Shown here: one piece after another, positions 33,020 through 41,937 of the stretch
How positions within the stretch are numbered: position 1 is the first letter of the stretch
How the letters are laid out: each line of letters starts with the position of its first letter
Assembly (NCBI RefSeq): GCF_008180615.1
Contig: NZ_VTEH01000019.1
Coordinates: forward strand, 1 to 64,000
Direction of reading: 5' to 3'
DNA: 64,000 nucleotides
Source: Rossellomorea vietnamensis
GTDB taxonomy: Bacteria; Bacillota; Bacilli; Bacillales; Bacillaceae_B
Made by a program: the position numbers and the translations under genes
The notes under the pieces: generated by a model
What the model was told of the DNA's origin: nothing
The model's database searches: none
What the model saw: only the letters and a program-made list of their open reading frames with translations

Positions 33020-34267
33020 ATGGCAGATTGGATGAAAGACCTGAATGAAGACCAGTTAAATGAAGTAGAGAGGCAATTCGACATCTATGCCGGCGGAACG
33101 CAGGAAGTCATTCCGGAAGCCGAACTCAAGCAAAAGATCGCAAAATCGATCAAGACCAATACACCATTGAAAATTAAGCTTGGGCTCGACCCATCTGCTC
33201 CTGATGTCCATATAGGGCACACGGTTGTGTTGAATAAAATGAGACAATTCCAGGAGAATGGGCATATTGTTCAGTTGATCATCGGAGATTTCACTGGGAA
33301 AATCGGTGATCCTACCGGCAAGTCGGCAGCTAGGAAGCAGTTGACAGATGAAGAGGTGAAGCACAATGCCCAAACCTACTTTGAGCAGTTCGGGAAAGTG
33401 CTGGATAAAGAGAAAGTGGAATTGTTTTATAACTCAAAGTGGCTGAAGAATTTGAACTTGGAAGATGTCATCCACCTGGCTGGGAGCATCACTGTCGCAA
33501 GGCTCCTTGAACGGAATGATTTTTCCGAAAGACTATCAACGGGAAAACCGATTTCCCTGCATGAATTCTTCTACCCCCTTATGCAGGGCTACGATTCCGT
33601 CGTCCTTGAAAGTGATGTTGAACTCGGTGGTACCGACCAGCATTTTAATGTGCTCATGGGCAGGGGCCTGCAGGAGCATTATGGTAAAGAAAAACAAGTC
33701 GCTATGATGCTTCCGCTGCTGGAGGGCCTTGATGGCAAGGAGAAAATGTCCAAGTCGAAACACAACTACATTGGGATCGACGAAGAACCTAAAGAAATGT
33801 TTGGAAAGACAATGTCCATTCCGGATGAACTGATGATAAAGTACTTTGAACTTGCTACTGATCTGACGGTGGAAGAAAAAAATCAGATCAGGGAAGGTTT
33901 GGAGGCTGGCGGCCTGCACCCTCGTGATGCAAAAATGCTTTTGGGCAGCACGCTTGTAAGAATGTTTCATGGAGAGGAAGTGGCTGAAAAAGCTCAAGAG
34001 CAGTTCAAGGCGATCTTCCAAAAAGGGGCTGTGCCGGGTGATATCCCTGTTGTTCAGTGGAAAAAGAGCAGGACTGTACCGGTTATTGAGCTTCTTGTTG
34101 ATTTGAAAATGCTCGCTTCGAAAAGTGAAGCCCGCCGAATGATTGCTAACGGAGGAGTGAAAATCAGCGGCAGCAAAGTGGAAGATCCGGCCCTCGAGGT
34201 ATCCCTTACAGATGGTTTGATTATCGGTGTAGGAAAACGTAAATTTATTAAAATTCAAGTGAGTTAA
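33020..34267 (+). CDS. tyrZ: tyrosyl-tRNA synthetase (TyrZ type)
   Basis: Charges tRNA-Tyr. Class I synthetase of 415 residues with HIGH at 64-67 (PDVHIGHTVV), KMSKS at 242-246 and a C-terminal S4 RNA-binding domain (VDLKMLASKSEARRMIANGG). Its length and motif sequence fit the TyrZ subfamily better than the main TyrS (about 420 residues, N-terminus differing). GGAGGAGAAC precedes the ATG. Controlled by the T-box leader upstream. A second tyrosyl-tRNA synthetase may exist elsewhere in the genome. Confidence 0.93.
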   Translation: MADWMKDLNEDQLNEVERQFDIYAGGTQEVIPEAELKQKIAKSIKTNTPLKIKLGLDPSAPDVHIGHTVVLNKMRQFQENGHIVQLIIGDFTGKIGDPTGKSAARKQLTDEEVKHNAQTYFEQFGKVLDKEKVELFYNSKWLKNLNLEDVIHLAGSITVARLLERNDFSERLSTGKPISLHEFFYPLMQGYDSVVLESDVELGGTDQHFNVLMGRGLQEHYGKEKQVAMMLPLLEGLDGKEKMSKSKHNYIGIDEEPKEMFGKTMSIPDELMIKYFELATDLTVEEKNQIREGLEAGGLHPRDAKMLLGSTLVRMFHGEEVAEKAQEQFKAIFQKGAVPGDIPVVQWKKSRTVPVIELLVDLKMLASKSEARRMIANGGVKISGSKVEDPALEVSLTDGLIIGVGKRKFIKIQVS

Positions 34268-34386
34268 AAATTTTTTTAAAAAAATATGGGAAATGATGTT
34301 TAAGGCGGATTCTGCTGGGTATAATAAATTAAGTAAAATACTATAACGAAATTTTTGTTTTGTTAGACATTAGGAGGAAACGAAAA

Positions 34387-34587
34387 ATGGAACAAGGTAA
34401 AGTAAAATGGTTCAACAGTGAAAAAGGTTTTGGATTCATCGAGCGCGAAGGTGGAGACGATGTATTCGTACACTTCTCAGCAATTCAAGGTGAAGGGTAC
34501 AAATCATTAGACGAAGGCCAAGAAGTAACTTTCGATATCGAAGAAGGCCAACGCGGTCCTCAAGCGACAAACGTTCAAAAAGCCTAA
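34387..34587 (+). CDS. cold-shock protein (CspB/CspD type)
   Basis: 66-residue single-stranded nucleic-acid chaperone. RNP1 (KGFGFIE) and RNP2 (VFVHFSAI) are intact, and the sequence begins MEQGKVKWFNSEKGFGFI. The TAGGAGGAAAC site fixes the start at 34387. A TATAAT at 34320 is the likely -10; the resulting leader of about 60 bases is typical of csp mRNAs. Closest to B. subtilis CspD, but the paralogues are too alike to name it safely. Confidence 0.95.
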   Translation: MEQGKVKWFNSEKGFGFIEREGGDDVFVHFSAIQGEGYKSLDEGQEVTFDIEEGQRGPQATNVQKA

Positions 34588-34602
34588 TATGAGTCAATTG
34601 AT

Positions 34603-34638
34603 AAAACAAGTTCCCGGTTCCGGGGACTTGTTTTTTTG
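34603..34638 (+). terminator. terminator of the csp gene
   Basis: AACAAGTTCCCGG / CCGGGGACTTGTT stem (one mismatch) followed by seven T. Confidence 0.9.
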
Positions 34639-34670
34639 TTGTTTGCCAGGAAGTTATGAAATTATCGCTG

Positions 34671-35295
34671 TGGACGTATCAAAAGCGAAAGCGCCCTGGT
34701 CAGCCCCGACAGGCAAATGTTCCTCAGAGAAAAAAGGCGCTCTTTCCTTTTATTCTCTGAGGGTTATTTGACCCCGAGGGGGTGGGCGCTGAAGCTGGAC
34801 GTATCAAAAGCGAAAGCGCCCTGGTCAGCCCGGACAGGCAAACATTCCTCAGAGAAAAAAAGGGGGTTTTTCCTTATATTCAGTTGAGGTTATTTGACCC
34901 CGAGGGGGTGGGCGCTGAAGCTGGACGTATCAAAAGCGAAAGCGCCCTGGTCAGCCCCGACAGGCAAATGTTCCTCAGAGAAAAAAGGCGCTCTTTCCTT
35001 TTATTCTCTGAGGGTTATTTGACCCCGAGGGGGTGGGCGCTGAAGCTGGACGTATCAAAAGCGAAAGTGCCCTGGTCAGCCCCGACAGGCAAATGTTCCT
35101 CAGAGAAAAAAGGCGCTCTTTCCTTTTATTCTCTGAGGGTTATTTGACCCCGAGGGGGTGGGCGCTGAAGCTGGACGTATCAAAAGCGAAAGCGCCCTGG
35201 TCAGTCCCGACAGGCAAATGTTCCTCAGAGAAAAAAGGGGGTTTTTCCTTTTATTCAGTTGAGGTTATTTGACCCCGGGGCTGGACGTAAATAAC
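34671..35295 (+). repeat. R1 repeat, 5 tandem copies plus a partial
   Basis: TGGACGTATCAAAAGCG recurs at 34671, 34796, 34922, 35047 and 35172 (period 125-126), with a partial sixth at 35281. Each unit has AAAGCGAAAGCGCC, GACAGGCAAATGTT, a hairpin CCTCAGAGAA/TTCTCTGAGG (copies 2 and 5 have a changed right arm) and GGTTATTTGACCCCGAGGGG. Long frames in it are not genes. Confidence 0.93.
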
Positions 35296-35354
35296 ACACT
35301 TAGTGTCAGTCGTATCCAGATGGGGTAATAAATGGGCAAAAAGGCGGTGCCAGG

Positions 35355-35900
35355 ATGATTGAACTACAGTATTTTACGGAAGAGGATTTTGAGCAGTTAA
35401 TAGGATGGTTCGGTTGCAAAAAAGAATATATTCAGTGGGGCGGCGGGGGATTTGGTTATCCGCTTACCAGGGAGAACCTTTATTCCCATATCGATAAGGC
35501 CAATCAAGAGAATAGTGAAAAGCTTATCTATAAAGTGGTTGAGAAATCTTCTGGAAAAGCCGTCGGGCATATTTCTTTGGAGAGCATCGATACGAAGAAC
35601 AATTCGGCGAGAGTCTGCCGAGTGCTCGTCGGGGACAACTCCATGCGGGGCAAGGGCGTTGGGGAAACTATGATGAAAGAAATACTGATGGTTGCATTTG
35701 AGGAACTCAATCTCCATCGGGTCAGCCTGGGTGTTTATGATTTCAACCATTCGGCCATTAAATGCTACGAGAAGGCGGGCTTCCAAAAAGAAGGGCTGAA
35801 ACGCGATGTCCAAAGGTATGAAGACGAGTACTGGAACCTTTGGGAGATGAGTATTCTGGAGGATGAATGGAAGAAAAAAGTAGACATATTATTAGAGTAA
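35355..35900 (+). CDS. GNAT N-acetyltransferase
   Basis: 181-residue acyltransferase of the RimJ/RimL-like group; acyl acceptor unknown. Acetyl-CoA-binding motif A is RVLVGDNSMRGKGVGETMMK (R/QxxGxG/A as MRGKGVG), followed by the motif B region FNHSAIKCYEKAGFQKEG. AAGGCGG lies about eight bases before the ATG. A free-standing gene between the R1 array and ypuA. Confidence 0.85.
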   Translation: MIELQYFTEEDFEQLIGWFGCKKEYIQWGGGGFGYPLTRENLYSHIDKANQENSEKLIYKVVEKSSGKAVGHISLESIDTKNNSARVCRVLVGDNSMRGKGVGETMMKEILMVAFEELNLHRVSLGVYDFNHSAIKCYEKAGFQKEGLKRDVQRYEDEYWNLWEMSILEDEWKKKVDILLE

Positions 35901-35954
35901 AGTGATATGATGTTCCTGTAAGCTATCTTTTAAGGAAAAAGGAGAACTATCTGA

Positions 35955-36875
35955 ATGATGAAGCAATGGAGTAAGATCGCTTTAATTCTTGCAGTCTTTT
36001 TTGGTCTATTCGCGAGCAGTACAGTCATGGCAGCAGATAATGAAACAAACAAAGAGAGTATAAATGAAAAGTTCGGTCTTCCCATCGTTGTATTGGGAGA
36101 GTCACTATCTGAAGCACAAAGAGAAGAAGTCAGGAAAGCCCTCGAAGTGGACGACCCTGAAATGGTAGAGGAAATTACAGTTACAGGCGAAGACCTGGCG
36201 CGTTACATCCAAGGCGAAGACAGAAATGCGAGGATGTTTTCTTCAGCTAAAATCACGAGAAAAGAGAAAGGCGAAGGCCTTATCATAGAAAGAGCGACCC
36301 CTGGCAATATCACTGAAGTAACAGATGAAATGTACGCCAACGCCTTATTGACGGCTGGAGTTGAAGATGCGACGGTCGTCGTGGCATCCCCAGTCAAGGT
36401 GAGCGGCCACTCGGCCCTTACAGGTATCTATAAAGCTTATGAAGTCAGCGGGGAGAAGCTGGATACAGTCAGAATGGAAGTCGCCAATGAAGAATTGGGA
36501 ATTGCCACTGAACTGGCAAAAGAAGAAGGAATGGACCAGGAAAAGGTCAGTGAACTTCTGACAGAAATCAAAAAACAAATTGCCGAGCAAAATCCTGCGA
36601 CAAAAGAAGATGTTGAACGGATTGTGAGCGAGCAGTTGCAGAAGCTTAATATCGAATTGAGCCCCGAAGACCGCCAGCTGCTTATCGACTTATTCGACAA
36701 GATGAGAAACCTTGATATCAATTTCGACAACGTCAAAGGACAGCTCGAAGATATCTCGAATGATATCAAAAAAAGGCTTGATGAAGTGGTCGGTGAAGAA
36801 GGAAAAGGCTTCTTGCAGGGCATACTCGATTTCTTCCGTAATTTATTTCAATCAATAGCAGATTTATTTAAGTAA
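35955..36875 (+). CDS. ypuA: DUF1002 protein (YpuA-like)
   Basis: Secreted or cell-envelope protein of 306 residues. Signal peptide (WSKIALILAVFFGLFASSTVMA, cut after VMA-A), then the DUF1002 domain with KFGLPIVVLGESLSEAQREEVRKALEV and ALTGIYKAYEVSGEKL, and a long charged helical tail (residues 180-285) ending FFRNLFQSIADLF. AAGGAG precedes two ATGs, at 35955 and 35958. YpuA is dispensable and of unknown function in B. subtilis. Confidence 0.85.
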   Translation: MMKQWSKIALILAVFFGLFASSTVMAADNETNKESINEKFGLPIVVLGESLSEAQREEVRKALEVDDPEMVEEITVTGEDLARYIQGEDRNARMFSSAKITRKEKGEGLIIERATPGNITEVTDEMYANALLTAGVEDATVVVASPVKVSGHSALTGIYKAYEVSGEKLDTVRMEVANEELGIATELAKEEGMDQEKVSELLTEIKKQIAEQNPATKEDVERIVSEQLQKLNIELSPEDRQLLIDLFDKMRNLDINFDNVKGQLEDISNDIKKRLDEVVGEEGKGFLQGILDFFRNLFQSIADLFK

Positions 36876-36882
36876 ACATTGT

Positions 36883-36921
36883 AAAAGGTTCCTGGGCATG
36901 TAAAAGCCAGGAACCTTTTTT
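36883..36921 (+). terminator. terminator of ypuA
   Basis: AAAGGTTCCTGG / CCAGGAACCTTT stem with T-run, directly before array B. Confidence 0.9.
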
Positions 36922-37620
36922 GTGTCCAGCGGCACGGTCTGAGTACATATCTCCACTCGAAAACTGCTGCATATGTATCCAGCGCCGTTGCTTGGCTACA
37001 TATCTTCACTCGAAAATCACCACATATGTACCCAGCGTCGCAGCCTGAGCACATATCTCCCCTCGAAACCAGTCACTCATGTACCCAGCGCCGCGTTCTG
37101 AGTACATATCTCTCCTTAAAACCGGCCACTCATGTACCCAGCGTCGCAGCCTGAGTACATATCTTCCCTCAAAACCAGTCACTCATGTACCCAGCGCCGC
37201 GTTCTGAATACATATCTCCTCTCAAAAACCACCACCCATGTACCCAGCGGAGCGTTCTGAGTACATATCTCCCCTCAAAACCCTCCACTCATGTACCCAG
37301 CGTCGCAGCCTGAGTACATATCTCCCCTCAAAACCAGTCACTCATGTACCCAGCGCCGGGTTCTGAGTACATACCTCTCCTCAAAACCAGTCACTCATGT
37401 ACCCAGCGGCGTTGCCTGAGTACATATCTACACTCAAAACCCACCACTCATGTACCCAGCGCTGGGTTCTGAGTACATATCTCCCCTCAAAACCAGTCAC
37501 TCATGTACCCAGCGCCGCGTTCTGAGTACATATCTCCTCTCAAAACCCACCACTCCTGTACCCAGCGCCGCGTTCTGAGTACATATCTCCTCTCAAAAAC
37601 CACCACCCATGTATCCGGAA
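36922..37620. repeat. tandem array B, 53 bp x 13
   Basis: GTACCCAGCG or a variant recurs every 53 bases from 36922 to 37611. Consensus unit: GTACCCAGCGCCGCGTTCTGA, with GTACATATCTCCCCTCAAAA and CCAGTCACTCAT. The ACATATCTC block and the order of the others resemble array A (52 bp). The rest of the gap to 37929 shows only AT-rich sequence that should hold the promoter of the next gene. Confidence 0.93.
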
Positions 37621-37929
37621 TCTCCAAAACCAGGAGATAAGGTCTTCCACTCGGGTCCCAGCAACACAAAAGGGAGCTCCTCATGTACTAAACGATTTGT
37701 GGATTTCTCGGTTGCGGGTGCGCACCCTAAGCCTGAATTGAAGTACATTAGCGCTGCTTTTAACAGAGTTCTGTATCCGAATCACTTATAGATGTTGAAG
37801 GTCACTCTCATATGAATGAGACCTAAATGAATATGAATAAAGCTACCAATGCAGTTTAAAATAATTTAAAATAAAGTTAAGCCTATATACCTATAAAACT
37901 CATATATTTTAAAAACAGGAGGCGAAATT

Positions 37930-40305
37930 TTGTTATCTAGCTATGGAATTCAGCTGCCTTATGTTCTCTGGAGTATCCTCTTCTCCATTATTAATGGTTT
38001 TTTGATGATTCAGTCGGCACAGAAAGAATCCCTTACCAATAGGGTTATCCGTTCGGATGCAATCAAAGCCGTCATTATTGGAACGACCTTTTTTCTAACT
38101 AATCTATTCGTTGTCCTGGCATTGGATCTGCCTTTTGAAAGCACACCATTCCTCATCTACATAGTTACTTTTTTACTAAGCTGCATATTCGGTACTTATT
38201 TCGTCCTAAAACTGGCGGTTAATAAAAGATTGGACATGGGAAGGTACGTGCTTGGCGGCCTGGGATTGACACTGGTCATATTAGCTTCTGACTACACTGC
38301 AGTGTTGATCTTATTTTTTCCCTTATTGGAAGTTAAGCCTGTCCTGCTTCTGATGACCTTCATTTTAACATTGGCGATCTCCTTCTATTCTCTCAGGTTC
38401 CTTCTGCAGATCACCAGGGAAACGGAGAAGGTGGACACGAATTTTTGGGTCATCATAGGATCATTTGCCACGGGTATCGCCCTTGCAGGAATCCCCTATC
38501 TGACAGCCATGTCCGTATTGCCTGTCATCAATGAAGAAAACCCCGAATTGCATCTATCCATGCTGCCGTATGCACTGGAAATTGTAATGGTGTGGCTGCT
38601 GTCAATCGTGCCCGATTTGTTCGGTGAACAGCGTAATCAGGAAAATATCTCGAAGGTCGAGGTGAGTGAACAGCATTTTCAATCCCTCTTTAACCATAAC
38701 CCTGATGCGGTCATATCTTTTGATCTGAATGGCCGATTTATGACTGCCAACCTTGCTGCAGAACAAGTTACAGGGTATGGACGGGAGGAACTTCTCACTA
38801 TGTCGATAAAGGATATAGTTGCCCCGGTTCATTTATCGCAAACACTGAAGCGATTTGAAATGACAAAAGAGGGCATGCCCCAGCAAACAGAAATCAGCAT
38901 TATCAAAAAAGATAAAACCCAGCGAATTGTCAATATTACCGGAGTGCCGATAGAGTCAGGTCATGGAATCAATGGGGTATATACGATTACCAAGGATATT
39001 ACAGAAAATAAAAAGCAGTCTAATACTATCGAATATCTTTTCCACTACGATGATTATACCGGATTGCCGAATAGAAGGAAGTTCATCTCCGAGGTGGAGG
39101 ATTTTGTCAGGGAACAGGTGCCGTTTGCCATTTACAGCCTTGATTACAGCAGATTAAGGACCATCAGAGACGTTTTCGGTTTTCAGGTCGGTGATCAGAT
39201 ACTGAAAGAGTTGTCCCTGAGACTGACGACTGTGCTGCCAAATGAAAGTATTGTATCTAGGTTTGGTGGGGATGAAATTTACTGCCTTGTCCCAACTCGA
39301 AATCAGGATATCCAGCCTGTACTCACACAACTTCAAGCCATCCTCGGAACTCCGTTTTTTGTCGAGGGACATGAAATTTTTATGGAAATGAAAGCGGGCA
39401 TCTCGATATATCCGGAGAATGGGGAAGATCCCGAACTGCTGATCAAGTGTGCAGACACGGCCAGGGCTTCCATTTCCGATAACTCTTTTCATAACTTTGC
39501 TGTTTATAAAAATATTAATCTGGATACCAGCAATATCGAAAAAATCATTATTGAAAATGAATTGAAGCGGGCAATTGAACAAGACGAACTAACCCTGTAC
39601 TATCAGCCGAAGGTCAATTCTTCTGCTATGGAGCTGGTCGGTTTCGAAGCACTTGTGAGATGGAATCACCCTGTAAAAGGATTGGTTTCTCCGGGATTAT
39701 TCATTCCAGCTGCCGAGCAAACCAACCTCATCGTGAAGCTGGAGGACTGGGTCGTTAGGGAGGCATGCAGACAACTTCAATATTGGCAGTCGACCCAGCT
39801 GAAAGAACTTCCGGTATCAGTCAATATTTCACAGCGTTCGTTTGCCAACCCAGCCTTTTTGAACAATCTCCAGAATGCCATGGCAGCTCATACTGTCGCA
39901 GCTTCACTTCTTGAAATTGAAATCACAGAGAGTATGACGATGTTCAATGAGAAGGAGACTATTAAGAAATTGAATCAGTTAAAGGAACTGGGCATCAGAA
40001 TCAGCCTTGATGATTTTGGAACAGGGTACAGTTCACTCAGCTATCTGGACAAACTGCCGATCGATATTATTAAGATCGATAAGTCATTTATTGATGACCT
40101 TACTGCAGACCAATCGGCGATGGTCTCCACCATTCTCTCGATTGCCCTGCATAACGGGCTGGGGGTAATCGCCGAGGGGGTGGAGATGAAAGAACAAGTA
40201 TCCTTGCTGCACAGTCTTGGCTGTGACAATATACAAGGCTATTATTTCAGCCGTCCGCTTCCTCCGGAGGAAGTAGAGGCAAAGTATATAAAAAAGGCAG
40301 TATAG
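37930..40305 (+). CDS. membrane GGDEF-EAL protein with PAS domain
   Basis: Cyclic-di-GMP turnover protein of 791 residues. Seven N-terminal membrane helices (about 10-245), PAS domain (about 262-370; FNHNPDAVISFDLNGRF), GGDEF domain with GGDEI at 446-450, and EAL domain with EAL at 573-575. The EAL domain keeps the catalytic set: VNIS, EIEITES, DDFGTGYSS, KIDKSFI, AEGVE and QGYYFSRP, so phosphodiesterase activity is likely. GGDEI may still be an active cyclase or may act as a GTP sensor. The membrane part resembles MHYT sensors, but I do not see MHYT motifs. TTG start with AGGAGG eight bases before. Confidence 0.92.
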   Translation: MLSSYGIQLPYVLWSILFSIINGFLMIQSAQKESLTNRVIRSDAIKAVIIGTTFFLTNLFVVLALDLPFESTPFLIYIVTFLLSCIFGTYFVLKLAVNKRLDMGRYVLGGLGLTLVILASDYTAVLILFFPLLEVKPVLLLMTFILTLAISFYSLRFLLQITRETEKVDTNFWVIIGSFATGIALAGIPYLTAMSVLPVINEENPELHLSMLPYALEIVMVWLLSIVPDLFGEQRNQENISKVEVSEQHFQSLFNHNPDAVISFDLNGRFMTANLAAEQVTGYGREELLTMSIKDIVAPVHLSQTLKRFEMTKEGMPQQTEISIIKKDKTQRIVNITGVPIESGHGINGVYTITKDITENKKQSNTIEYLFHYDDYTGLPNRRKFISEVEDFVREQVPFAIYSLDYSRLRTIRDVFGFQVGDQILKELSLRLTTVLPNESIVSRFGGDEIYCLVPTRNQDIQPVLTQLQAILGTPFFVEGHEIFMEMKAGISIYPENGEDPELLIKCADTARASISDNSFHNFAVYKNINLDTSNIEKIIIENELKRAIEQDELTLYYQPKVNSSAMELVGFEALVRWNHPVKGLVSPGLFIPAAEQTNLIVKLEDWVVREACRQLQYWQSTQLKELPVSVNISQRSFANPAFLNNLQNAMAAHTVAASLLEIEITESMTMFNEKETIKKLNQLKELGIRISLDDFGTGYSSLSYLDKLPIDIIKIDKSFIDDLTADQSAMVSTILSIALHNGLGVIAEGVEMKEQVSLLHSLGCDNIQGYYFSRPLPPEEVEAKYIKKAV

Positions 40306-40432
40306 TTGGCTGATGACAAGGAGATTCTCCTGCTGCTTCATCAGGGACCGGTTATCCTCCTTCAGCTCCAAGGCCCATCGCTTTATCAGCACAGCCGAAT
40401 TATATATACTCAGGAAAAAAGGAGTGATCGTC

Positions 40433-41188
40433 TTGGCTTATGCAATTATCACAGGTGCTTCAAAAGGACTTGGGGCAGCAGCAGCGAAACAGCTGCTCTC
40501 AGAGGGCTTGAAAGTCATATCGGTTTCACGTTCGGAGAATGTAGACTTAAAGGAAATAGATCAGAAGGGAAGTGGAGAATACACCCATTACTCTTGTGAT
40601 CTGGGCAGCCCATCTGAAGTAAAGTCAGTTTTCACTAAAATTGCCGGAATGGTTTTTCAGGAACGCGGGGAAGAGGTCTATCTCATCAATAACGCCGGAA
40701 TGGTGGATCCCATTGAAACTGCTGGAAACCTGGACGTAGAGAAAACAGAGACACATGTAAATGTAAACCTGCTCTCACCAATGATCATCAGCAATTTGTT
40801 TCTTAATAAAGCTGATACATCAGATGCACGGCTGGTGATTGCCAATATCTCTTCTGGTGCAGGCAGCCGTCCGGTCCATGGATGGAGTATCTATTGCAGC
40901 ACCAAAGCAGCAATCAACATGTTCACCCAGACGACAGCACTGGAATTGGATAATAGGAAAAGTCATCACAGGGTATTTGCCTTCAGCCCGGGAATCATGG
41001 ATACCGACATGCAGTCAACCATCCGTTCCTCGTCCAAGTCAGCTTTTAACGATATCGAAACTTTCAAGAATTATAAAGAGGAAGGAAAGCTTCGTGACGC
41101 AGAAACAGTGGCGGGAGCTCTGGTGAACGTACTAAAGAGCGATGAAATCGAAAACGGGAAAATCTATCAGATCAACGATCTTTTATAA
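40433..41188 (+). CDS. yueD: benzil reductase-type SDR (YueD-like)
   Basis: NADPH-dependent short-chain dehydrogenase of 251 residues, similar along its length to B. subtilis YueD, which reduces benzil to (S)-benzoin; the physiological substrate is unknown. Cofactor motif ITGASKGLG at the start, INNAGMV near 90, Ser in NISSGAG and the YxxxK pair in YCSTKAA. The TTG at 40433 with AAAGGAG eight bases before is the best start; the frame is open 120 bases further left without a site. Confidence 0.88.
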   Translation: MAYAIITGASKGLGAAAAKQLLSEGLKVISVSRSENVDLKEIDQKGSGEYTHYSCDLGSPSEVKSVFTKIAGMVFQERGEEVYLINNAGMVDPIETAGNLDVEKTETHVNVNLLSPMIISNLFLNKADTSDARLVIANISSGAGSRPVHGWSIYCSTKAAINMFTQTTALELDNRKSHHRVFAFSPGIMDTDMQSTIRSSSKSAFNDIETFKNYKEEGKLRDAETVAGALVNVLKSDEIENGKIYQINDLL

Positions 41189-41196
41189 AGAACCGA

Positions 41197-41224
41197 AAAG
41201 CTGGCATTCAAGCCGGCTTTTTGT
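41197..41224 (+). terminator. terminator of yueD
   Basis: AAAGCTGGC / GCCGGCTTT stem (one G-T pair) with TTG-TTTT tail. Confidence 0.75.
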
Positions 41225-41333
41225 TTTGAATTTTATTCAGAAGCAGGGTGGAGTCGAATTTTAAAAAAGGAATTAAGGCACCCCGTCTCTAATAGTATAG
41301 TAGAAATGATGAAGAGTAATAGGGGGATAATCA

Positions 41334-41924
41334 ATGAAAAGGCCTGCTGTTTTACTCACATTATTAATAGTAGTTCTGCTTAGTGCTTGTTCAGAAAAAA
41401 CCAGCAGTAATATTTCAATCAAGCCGTACACTTTAAGTGAGGAAGAGCAAAATCTTATCAGTAAAACAGGAGTGGATGCCATTCTATTTTTTAAATTAGA
41501 CGGTAAACTGGCAGAAGAAGAGGATCTTCAGTTTGCCATGGAAATCTACAAGGATGGTGTATTAACAGAAGATCAGGTTTATATAAAAGGGCAGGTTGAA
41601 AAAGAATTCAACGAAGACCTGATATCCTTTGGATTTAACCGTCAAGAGAACGAACTTTTCTTTTTGAACGGAATGGTCAATGGTTTGTTAGAAAATTTAC
41701 ATGATGTCGAGGGAATAGATTCAGCATCATTCACTTCCTTTATCAATGATGAAAGGAAGCTGGCTAAAGATGAAGCCGTCTATCTTGTATCGTGGGTTGG
41801 ATCTAAAGGAAATGAGCTGGAGGGACTCTCCATCAATGAGGATGGGTCATTATCTGATGATGTAAAAACAGCAGATGCAGCTTTTGTATTTAAGGTGATG
41901 CTGACAGATTATGAGAAAGAGTAG
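41334..41924 (+). CDS. lipoprotein of unknown function
   Basis: 196 residues. Lipoprotein signal RPAVLLTLLIVVLLSAC with the modified Cys at 19, so it is anchored outside the membrane. The mature part is acidic and has no domain I know. AGGGGGAT precedes the ATG. It ends 13 bases before the epimerase gene and is likely cotranscribed with it. Confidence 0.72.
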   Translation: MKRPAVLLTLLIVVLLSACSEKTSSNISIKPYTLSEEEQNLISKTGVDAILFFKLDGKLAEEEDLQFAMEIYKDGVLTEDQVYIKGQVEKEFNEDLISFGFNRQENELFFLNGMVNGLLENLHDVEGIDSASFTSFINDERKLAKDEAVYLVSWVGSKGNELEGLSINEDGSLSDDVKTADAAFVFKVMLTDYEKE

Positions 41925-41937
41925 AGGAGGAGAAGCG

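Noticed and set aside
34782..35272. Two long ORFs (79-121 residues) inside the R1 array
   Set aside because: They arise because the 125-126 bp unit is nearly a multiple of three; the peptides repeat with the units and lack ribosome sites.
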